Both the position numbers and the translations under genes were made by a program. Shown piece after piece: positions 1 to 5,400 of a DNA stretch of 5,400 nucleotides (its first letter is position 1; every line of letters starts with the position of its first letter). Source of the stretch: Sphingobacteriales bacterium (GTDB lineage: Bacteria > Bacteroidota > Bacteroidia > Chitinophagales > Chitinophagaceae); the NCBI GenBank assembly GCA_023251215.1, contig JAHEZF010000029.1, positions 6,266 through 11,665 on the forward strand. The letters are read 5' to 3'. A model generated the notes under the pieces. It saw only the letters and a program-made list of their open reading frames with translations, was not told where the DNA came from and searched no databases.

Positions 1-462
1 TGCGAAACTTAAAATATTAGATTTTAATGGCACCGACCCATTTATTAAACTCGAAGTTATTCTTAATTGAATGTTATGAGGAACACCCGGCACCAGTTGC
101 AATTGATTTAATAAATAACCATTAAACTCTCCCTGCGTAAACGACCTGGATAATTCTTTACTGATAACAATGCTTTGCCGGTTAGGGTTGGTAAAATTTG
201 CACCGGTTGTATCTATTTCAAGCAGGTAATTTACATCGTGGGAACTTATGCCCGTGGTAAACTGATAATCCGGGTTTGTCCAGGATAGTGTAACGGCCTG
301 GTTATTACTGTTTGGAAAAGAAAGCGGTATCGTGGCGCTACTGGCACTTAAAACCGGCGGGGTCCCTCCTTCATAGAAGATTTGATTTTCATCCTTTTTA
401 CAGGATAAAAAAGTAATTGCTAAAAGGAGTGTGCCAAAAAGTAGTTTTATTATATTTTTCAT
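1..462 (-). CDS. susE: SusE-like outer-membrane glycan-binding lipoprotein, N-terminal 154 codons (3' end beyond window)
   Basis: Translating the minus strand from the ATG at 460-462 gives 154 codons with no stop up to the window edge, so the gene is partial. The protein begins MKNIIKLLFGTLLLAITFLSC, a lipoprotein signal peptide with the lipidated cysteine at residue 21. It is followed directly by KKDEN, a Lys/Asp/Glu-rich stretch like the surface-export signal known for Bacteroidota lipoproteins. After a short linker with TPP at about 34-36 comes a beta-rich region with VTLSW at 57-61, a YLLEID strand at 79-84 with GANF just after, and a later IQLRITS strand at 131-137. This pattern is typical of the N-terminal SusE domain. 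In the family, SusE binds starch or maltooligosaccharides at the cell surface and tunes uptake by SusCD. The gene starts 24 nt after the susD stop, so it is very probably cotranscribed. The assignment rests on the signal, strand pattern and gene order; another SusE/SusF-like surface binder is the main alternative. Confidence 0.8.
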   Translation of the reverse strand, partial: MKNIIKLLFGTLLLAITFLSCKKDENQIFYEGGTPPVLSASSATIPLSFPNSNNQAVTLSWTNPDYQFTTGISSHDVNYLLEIDTTGANFTNPNRQSIVISKELSRSFTQGEFNGYLLNQLQLVPGVPHNIQLRITSSLINGSVPLKSNILSFA

Positions 463-486
463 ATCAAACAATTTATACTTAAAAAA

Positions 487-2073
487 TTAATAGCCGGGGT
501 TTTGAATAAGGTTTGGATTTGCGTTTATATCCCGGGAAGGAATTGGATATACTTTCAGATTAGAAGATACACCCGTGCCGGAACTAACACCACCTTTCCA
601 TGGCCACAGGTAAGTGCCTTCAACAAATTTGTTATAACGAATCAGATCGGTACGACGAAAACCTTCCCAATACAATTCTCTTGCTCTTTCATCCAAAATG
701 AAATCCTGCGTCAACTGTCCTGCAGAAATATTTCCTGAGGTATTTGTATAGGCCCTTGTGCGAAGAGTATTCATGTATCCTAATGCTGTAGTTGCATCAC
801 CGCCGGTACCACCTCTTAATACGGCTTCTGCATAGATCAGGTACATTTCTGCCAACCGGAACAGTGGCATATCAATGTCAGAAAAGTCCTGGCTTTGTCC
901 ATTACTGCCGTCTCTTTTTATATTCTTATATTTTGTTACACCCAAACCATCCGTAAAGGTTGTAAGATTATTAATTTCCAGGTTTTGGCCGGATGTATAA
1001 AATTGTGAACGTTTGTCAGCAGTACCGGTCACATCAGGAAACAGGTTGGGTAAATTCCTGGTTGTACGGGCACCACTCCAGCCGCCCGCAATACCAAAAG
1101 AAGAAGCGGGCATGGAGCCGCCTACAGGTGCATGGGTAAGAAAGGTAGTTCCTCCATAACCCTGTGTATGTAATCCGTCATAATTAATGGTAAAAATAAA
1201 TTCGCTGGTATTTAAATTATTATCAGCACGCATTAACCATGTGTAATTGCTGATGAGTGCATAACCTGCATCAATTACTTTTTTAGAATATGTAATTGCT
1301 TCTGTGAATTTTGTTGCTCCTATGTATACCTGTGCATTCAAATACATGCGGGCCAGCAATGCCCATACAGCCGCTTTATCCGCCCGGCCATATTCATTGG
1401 CGCGGGGTGCCGGCATATTGGGTTCTATGGCTAACAATTGGGTTTCAATATAACTGAATAACTGGCTGCGGTTTGCCTGTGGAGGAGGAGGGCCACCGAT
1501 AACACTTGCTTCAGTTACAAACGGAGCTTTTCCATAAAGATCCATCAACACCCAATATTGAAATGCTCTCAGGAACTGGGCCTCTCTTGCATATTGTTTG
1601 ATGTTATCCGCATCGGTGCCGGAAATACCCCTTTTACTAAGATTAGCGTCGGATGATTGCCTGATAAATTCATTGCACAGCGTAACCTGGTACATGCTGC
1701 GGTAATAAAGACCGGTAAGAAAACTATTATTTGATGTCCAGTTCATGTTATGAAAGTCCTGGATGCCAACATCGCCCCAGGATATTACTGCTTCGTCGGT
1801 ACTTAATTCCTGTGCTTTCCAAAAAAGGCGAAAGAAATCAGAAAAGCCTTCATCGATACCCTGTATATCACCATTACCTGCCGGCCCCTGGTTGCCCGTT
1901 AATGAAAAACTGCCATATACTTTACCCAGCGCCTGCTTATAACCGGCAGCAGTAGCATACACGGTTTCAGAGGTTACATCGTTGGTAGGTTTCAGGTCTA
2001 ATTTTTTTGTACAGGACTGGATAAATACCAAACACGCAGCAAAAAAACCGGTTTTTAAAATAATTTTTTTCAT
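487..2073 (-). CDS. susD: SusD/RagB-family starch-binding outer-membrane lipoprotein
   Basis: Intact 528-residue surface glycan-binding lipoprotein, the lid partner of the SusC transporter. I chose the ATG at 2071-2073. An ATG 36 nt further upstream (2107-2109) would lie inside the end of susC and put 12 hydrophilic residues before the signal peptide. From the chosen start, MKKIILK plus a hydrophobic core leads to the lipobox IQSC with Cys21, then TKKLDLKP, the usual SusD opening. The N-terminal SusD-like region includes FLRAFQYWVLMDLYGKAPF (167-185) and GRADKAAVWALLARMYLNA (229-247), typical of its TPR-like helices. The C-terminal SusD/RagB region includes PLFRLAEMYLIYAEA (403-417) and DERARELYWEGFRRTDLIRY (461-480), and the protein ends NPNLIQNPGY. 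Against remembered B. thetaiotaomicron SusD, the starch contacts D73, R81, W98, Y296 and W320 correspond to D74, R82, W99, Y306 and W332 here. This favours alpha-glucan binding; the substrate is inferred. A GGPPPPQ loop at 193-199 looks specific to this protein. The gene lies between susC (25-nt gap) and susE (24-nt gap). Confidence 0.95.
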   Translation of the reverse strand: MKKIILKTGFFAACLVFIQSCTKKLDLKPTNDVTSETVYATAAGYKQALGKVYGSFSLTGNQGPAGNGDIQGIDEGFSDFFRLFWKAQELSTDEAVISWGDVGIQDFHNMNWTSNNSFLTGLYYRSMYQVTLCNEFIRQSSDANLSKRGISGTDADNIKQYAREAQFLRAFQYWVLMDLYGKAPFVTEASVIGGPPPPQANRSQLFSYIETQLLAIEPNMPAPRANEYGRADKAAVWALLARMYLNAQVYIGATKFTEAITYSKKVIDAGYALISNYTWLMRADNNLNTSEFIFTINYDGLHTQGYGGTTFLTHAPVGGSMPASSFGIAGGWSGARTTRNLPNLFPDVTGTADKRSQFYTSGQNLEINNLTTFTDGLGVTKYKNIKRDGSNGQSQDFSDIDMPLFRLAEMYLIYAEAVLRGGTGGDATTALGYMNTLRTRAYTNTSGNISAGQLTQDFILDERARELYWEGFRRTDLIRYNKFVEGTYLWPWKGGVSSGTGVSSNLKVYPIPSRDINANPNLIQNPGY

Positions 2074-2098
2074 ACTCTTTATTTTAAGCTTATCACTT

Positions 2099-5000
2099 TT
2101 AAAAATCAAGATTCAGGTTGATGGCGAAAATTCTTGGCCTTGGATAAAAATTATTATCAATGCCTCCGAATACTTCCGGATCCACCCCTTTATACTTGGT
2201 AATCGTAAATACGTTCTGTACGGTAGCCCCGATCCGTAAGTTAGTATTTTTTGCGGCAATATCCCCGGCATTATACCCGATATTGATATTATCCATTCTC
2301 AGGAAGGAGGCATTCTGAATGTAATAATCAGATAAAAGATATTTATCTCCATTACCCGTAAAATTTGTCTCCAGCAAATTGGAAGAGCCGTTAGCCAGGA
2401 AACCGAGAGGGTCAATAATATTGCGCTGTACCCCGGTATTTGAAAACCGGTTATTATACATGTAATTTCCAAAGCTTCCTCGCAGTGAAAAACCGGCATT
2501 CCATTTTTTCCAGTTCACATTTGAATAAGACCCTAAGAATACATCGGGGTCAGGGGCTTTGTACCTGTACAGGTCATCAACATTGATCTGGCCATCGCGG
2601 TTCCTGTCTTCAAACAAACCCTCAACAGGCTTTCCTGCTTTATCATATATCTGCTGGTACACATAAAAAGATCTTTTGGGATAGCCCACTGTATGGATTT
2701 GAATAGTGCTGCCAACCCCTCCGGCTATACCTCCAACCAGGTTGCCAGGAAATTTTGGATCATTAACAAAAGTGAGTTTGGTAATTTCATTTTTGTTATA
2801 AGTAATGTTGAAACCAATTTCCCATACAAGGGTTTTATTTCTTACCGGTTGGGCAATGATGGTAAATTCAACACCGCGGTTTTCCATATTTCCTATATTG
2901 GCAAGAATTTTATTGGAAAAATTAGTACCTGCGGGCTGATCAATTACACTGAGAAGGTCTGTAGTTTTTTTCAAATAAATATCCGCCGTTCCTTTTATAC
3001 GATTATTCCAAAAACCATAATCAATCCCGATATTATAAGTGGCAGTTTGTTCCCATTTTAAGTTAGGATTGTACCCATCAGGCCGGTACAGATCATAGAA
3101 TGTATTACCAAATTGATACTGCGCCTGGCTATTTGCCACAGAATACCTTGGAATATAGTCATAGTTGCCAATTCCATCCTGCTGACCCGTGACTCCAATG
3201 CCCAGTCTTAATTTCAGTTCACTCAGCACAGCAACACTTCTCAGGAAATTTTCGTCTTTCATTCTCCAGGCAAAAGCTCCTGAAGGAAACCAGCCCCACC
3301 TGTTATCTTCAGAAAAACGGGATGAGCCATCTCTGCGAATCGTACCGGTGAGCAGGTATTTTCCTTTATAGGAATAATTTACCCGGCCAAAGAAGGAGAT
3401 CAACCTGTTTTGCGGTTTATCAAAACGGAAAGTCGGGCTACTTATTAAAAAGCCGTCAGTTGCATAATCTGAATAGGGTGTCCACTTACGTCCATTGGCA
3501 TCAGTTAATACCCCGTTTGGATTAAGTTCGCCATTATAATTTGTAGCTGAAAAATCCTGGTACGAATAACCTGCGATTGCATCAACACGGCTGGTAATGG
3601 ATTTAATCTCTTTTATATAATTTAAATAAGTTTCAAGAAGTGTATTGGACTTTTTTTGCAGGTACCTGTTATTTACTCCACCATGCAATGCATCAGGCGA
3701 ACGGCGATAAGCCGATGCGGCGCTGTCATTTATATATACAGTTCCCTCACCTTTTGAAACATCATATCCAAGATTAAGGTTCACATGCAGGTCGGGGAAA
3801 AAATGAAGTTTATAATCAACCTGTATATTGCCAATACTTCTGCTCACCTTGCTTTTGTCATTCCTTTCTTCAAGCAAACCCACTGGGTTTAACGGAGAAA
3901 GTTTTCGCAACCCGGTGGTTGAAGACGGATCGAGCCACTGAAAATAACCTTCATATCTTTTACTTGAAGAATGTACAGGCTGTGTAGGATCAAACCGAAC
4001 AGCAGTACCGATAGCGCCTTCATCGGCAAATTTTGAATTATTGATTGAGCCTTTCAGGTTCAGATCTATTTTCAAATAGCCGTTAAGTAATTTAGGGTTC
4101 AGCGTAATGGAGGCTGATTTTCTTTTCAGGTTTCCTGTTGTTAATATACCATCCTGGCTTAAAAAGCCGATTGAAACCCTGTACGGAAGAAGATTCTTAT
4201 AAGAACCTGACATGCTTAAATTATTATCTATGGTACTGGCGTTTTTATAAATTTCATCCTGCCAATTAGTGCTGGCTCCTCCCATCAGGGCAATTTGTGC
4301 AGGAGTGCCATGCGCATTCACATAAGTTCTGAACTCAGATGGTGAAAGTACTTCCGCTTGCTTGGGAAGTGTTGACAATGAATACTGGGTACTGAAATTG
4401 AATTTCATTTTACCACTTAGTCCTTTTTTAGTAGTAATAATGATCACACCATTAGATGCTCTTGACCCATAAATAGCCGTAGCAGAAGCATCTTTTAAGA
4501 TATTAAAGGATTCAATGTCATTAGGGTTGATCAATGCAAGTGGATTGGCTGCCCCGGATATTCCATTATTATCAACCGGTACTCCATCAATAACAAGTAA
4601 AGGACTATTACTTGCATTTAAAGAAGCGCCGCCACGAATACGGATAGTGCTGCCTGAACCCGGCGCACCGCCGTTAGATACAATTTGTACTCCTGCTACT
4701 TTTCCTGCAATCAATTGTTCGGGTGTGGTAATTGATCCTTTATTAAAATCTTTAGATGTAATATTTGTAACCGAGCCTGTGAGATCTTTTTTCATCCGGG
4801 TTCCATAACCAATCACTACTACTTCGCCAAGTGACGCATCCGTTACAACAAGCACAACACTCACAGAAGTTTTCCCTTCAATGGATACTTCCTGTGTGGC
4901 AAAACCAACAAATGTGAACACTAATACGTTTACTGTATTGGCAATTGAGATACTATATGATCCATCGGCAGTTGTTTGTGTTGCAGTTCTTGTTCCTTTG

Positions 5001-5146
5001 GCTGACACGGTTACTCCCTGCATGGCTGAACCATTTCTTTGATCAGTTACTTTTCCGGTTACAACTTTATTTTGAGAATAGGAAAGTTGCGCTACTAACA
5101 GCAACATGCAAAGAGTGGCTGCCTTAATTAATTTTTGGAAAGACAT
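2099..5146 (-). CDS. susC: SusC/RagA-family TonB-linked outer-membrane oligosaccharide transporter
   Basis: Intact transporter of 1015 residues, close to the roughly 1000 usual for SusC. It imports SusD-captured oligosaccharides across the outer membrane using TonB-ExbBD energy. The start taken is ATG 5144-5146; a TTG two codons upstream is the only in-frame alternative, because a TGA stop lies just before it. Residues 1-24 form a signal peptide (MSFQKLIKAATL, then a hydrophobic core) with likely cleavage at SYS|Q. A carboxypeptidase-regulatory-like beta-sandwich covers about 28-101 (VTGKVTD, DGSYSISI, FVGFATQEV). The TonB-box/SusC signature GEVVVIGYGT is at 107-116 and leads into KKDLTGSV. 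The plug follows to about 242, with IRIRGGASLNASNSPLLVID and IYGSRASNGVIIITTKKG. The rest is the beta barrel, ending in a terminal Phe (INLNLDF) as outer-membrane barrels do. An EF-hand-like loop DRNRDGQINVDDL is at 847-859. There is no N-terminal STN domain, so direct signalling to an anti-sigma factor is unlikely. It is the first gene of the operon in this window. Family is certain; substrate is inferred from susD and susE. Confidence 0.96.
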   Translation of the reverse strand: MSFQKLIKAATLCMLLLVAQLSYSQNKVVTGKVTDQRNGSAMQGVTVSAKGTRTATQTTADGSYSISIANTVNVLVFTFVGFATQEVSIEGKTSVSVVLVVTDASLGEVVVIGYGTRMKKDLTGSVTNITSKDFNKGSITTPEQLIAGKVAGVQIVSNGGAPGSGSTIRIRGGASLNASNSPLLVIDGVPVDNNGISGAANPLALINPNDIESFNILKDASATAIYGSRASNGVIIITTKKGLSGKMKFNFSTQYSLSTLPKQAEVLSPSEFRTYVNAHGTPAQIALMGGASTNWQDEIYKNASTIDNNLSMSGSYKNLLPYRVSIGFLSQDGILTTGNLKRKSASITLNPKLLNGYLKIDLNLKGSINNSKFADEGAIGTAVRFDPTQPVHSSSKRYEGYFQWLDPSSTTGLRKLSPLNPVGLLEERNDKSKVSRSIGNIQVDYKLHFFPDLHVNLNLGYDVSKGEGTVYINDSAASAYRRSPDALHGGVNNRYLQKKSNTLLETYLNYIKEIKSITSRVDAIAGYSYQDFSATNYNGELNPNGVLTDANGRKWTPYSDYATDGFLISSPTFRFDKPQNRLISFFGRVNYSYKGKYLLTGTIRRDGSSRFSEDNRWGWFPSGAFAWRMKDENFLRSVAVLSELKLRLGIGVTGQQDGIGNYDYIPRYSVANSQAQYQFGNTFYDLYRPDGYNPNLKWEQTATYNIGIDYGFWNNRIKGTADIYLKKTTDLLSVIDQPAGTNFSNKILANIGNMENRGVEFTIIAQPVRNKTLVWEIGFNITYNKNEITKLTFVNDPKFPGNLVGGIAGGVGSTIQIHTVGYPKRSFYVYQQIYDKAGKPVEGLFEDRNRDGQINVDDLYRYKAPDPDVFLGSYSNVNWKKWNAGFSLRGSFGNYMYNNRFSNTGVQRNIIDPLGFLANGSSNLLETNFTGNGDKYLLSDYYIQNASFLRMDNINIGYNAGDIAAKNTNLRIGATVQNVFTITKYKGVDPEVFGGIDNNFYPRPRIFAINLNLDF

Positions 5147-5166
5147 AAGCAATCATTAAGTTTTTA

Positions 5167-5180
5167 GAAAATCAATTTTC
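5167..5180. repeat. short inverted repeat in the susC leader
   Basis: GAAAATCAATTTTC has perfect 6-bp arms around a 2-bp centre, 21 nt upstream of the susC ATG. As RNA it could not form a normal hairpin with a 2-nt loop without losing a base pair, so if it matters it is more likely a DNA site. Its AT-richness makes chance occurrence quite possible. Confidence 0.2.
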
Positions 5181-5190
5181 AACCCCGCAA

Positions 5191-5217
5191 TGTGTATTGA
5201 ACACACAATGTTAACAT
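5191..5217. promoter_or_regulatory. two abutting dyad symmetries, possible operator or leader structure
   Basis: Bases 5191-5207 (TGTGTATTGAACACACA) form an imperfect inverted repeat with seven of eight arm positions complementary around a central G. Immediately next to it, 5208-5217 (ATGTTAACAT) is a perfect 10-bp palindrome. Together they lie 45 to 71 nt upstream of the susC start, where a regulator site or leader hairpin could sit. The symmetry is directly visible. Regulatory function is inference, and in AT-rich DNA one such palindrome by chance is not surprising. Confidence 0.25.
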
Positions 5218-5400
5218 AATTTTAAATCCCAAAAAATTTAATTTTCGATTTCCACTGCCCATTTTAAGAAGGCAAAATCAAAAAAAAAGAAGCGTTTAAA
5301 AATTACCCAAAAAGAAACAATAAAAATTAAACAAACGAAATATCAGGCGATTATAAGCTTATTGGTCAAGGCTTTACGTCTCGTCATTTTTTTCCTGAAC

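Larger units (their letters stand above)
5147..5400. other. AT-rich upstream/leader region of the sus operon
   Basis: About 250 bases with no supportable gene on either strand. It must hold the operon promoter and 5' leader unless transcription starts beyond the window. Reading the minus strand, I looked for the Bacteroidota promoter form (TTTG, 19-21 nt spacer, TAnnTTTG) and found only single-mismatch -7 candidates without a correctly spaced -33 box. I therefore assign no promoter. There is an A9 run at 5280-5288 (T9 on the minus strand), with no GC-rich stem before it that would make it a terminator. No Shine-Dalgarno sequence precedes the susC ATG; the bases before it are A/T-rich, as is usual in this phylum. 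The last bases (5374-5400, minus) could be the tail of an upstream gene (eight codons then TAA), but that is too short to support. Confidence 0.55.

Noticed and set aside
502..738. 78-codon plus-strand frame opposite the susD 3' end
   Set aside because: It overlaps the conserved SusD C-terminal domain, with no independent signal or family resemblance.
2693..3061. 122-codon open frame on the plus strand
   Set aside because: It lies wholly antisense to the susC barrel region, has no recognisable domain, and is adequately explained as a shadow of a real minus-strand gene.
4515..4808. 97-codon open frame on the plus strand
   Set aside because: It is antisense to the conserved SusC plug; its Pro/Leu/Ser-rich translation is what the complement of plug codons produces.
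5280..5288. A9 tract (T9 on the operon strand) as a terminator or phase-variable tract
   Set aside because: No GC-rich stem precedes the T-run on either strand, and one 9-base homopolymer in very AT-rich DNA is weak evidence for slippage control.
5353..5362. Palindrome ATAAGCTTAT
   Set aside because: It is a single 10-bp AT-rich palindrome about 200 nt from susC with no second copy or partner site, so it is not above chance expectation.
5374..5400. Possible C-terminal tail of an upstream minus-strand gene (eight codons then TAA)
   Set aside because: Too short to distinguish from chance; other frames also stay open to the edge or close soon after.

Overview
The window looks like part of a Bacteroidota chromosome. 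All real coding capacity is on the minus strand and forms one tightly packed susC-susD-susE polysaccharide-uptake operon, read from right (about 5150) to left (1). The evidence is a SusC-type TonB-dependent transporter, a SusD/RagB lipoprotein ending in the family's usual NPGY tail, Bacteroidota-style lipoprotein signals with charged residues after the cysteine, moderately low GC, and no clear Shine-Dalgarno sequences. The protein style suggests Chitinophagaceae or a related group, but that is only an impression.

Layout: 5147-5400 is an AT-rich non-coding upstream/leader region with a few short dyad symmetries and no convincing promoter match. 2099-5146 is an intact susC-like gene. A 25-nt gap separates it from an intact susD-like gene (487-2073). 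A 24-nt gap then precedes the first 154 codons of a susE-like lipoprotein gene (1-462), which runs off the left edge.

How the genes work together: SusD is a surface lipoprotein that captures glycan and forms the lid of the SusC barrel. SusC imports the bound oligosaccharide across the outer membrane using TonB energy. SusE-type lipoproteins are accessory surface glycan binders. From remembered sequence, this SusD aligns well with the Bacteroides thetaiotaomicron starch protein SusD. It keeps the three aromatic residues of the alpha-glucan binding arc and two polar contacts. Together with the susE-like third gene, this makes starch or maltooligosaccharide the most likely substrate. No glycoside hydrolase or regulator gene is inside the window.

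I saw no RNA gene, mobile element, CRISPR array or obviously novel system. This is a well-preserved example of a known system, and the items worth a second look are matters of detail.
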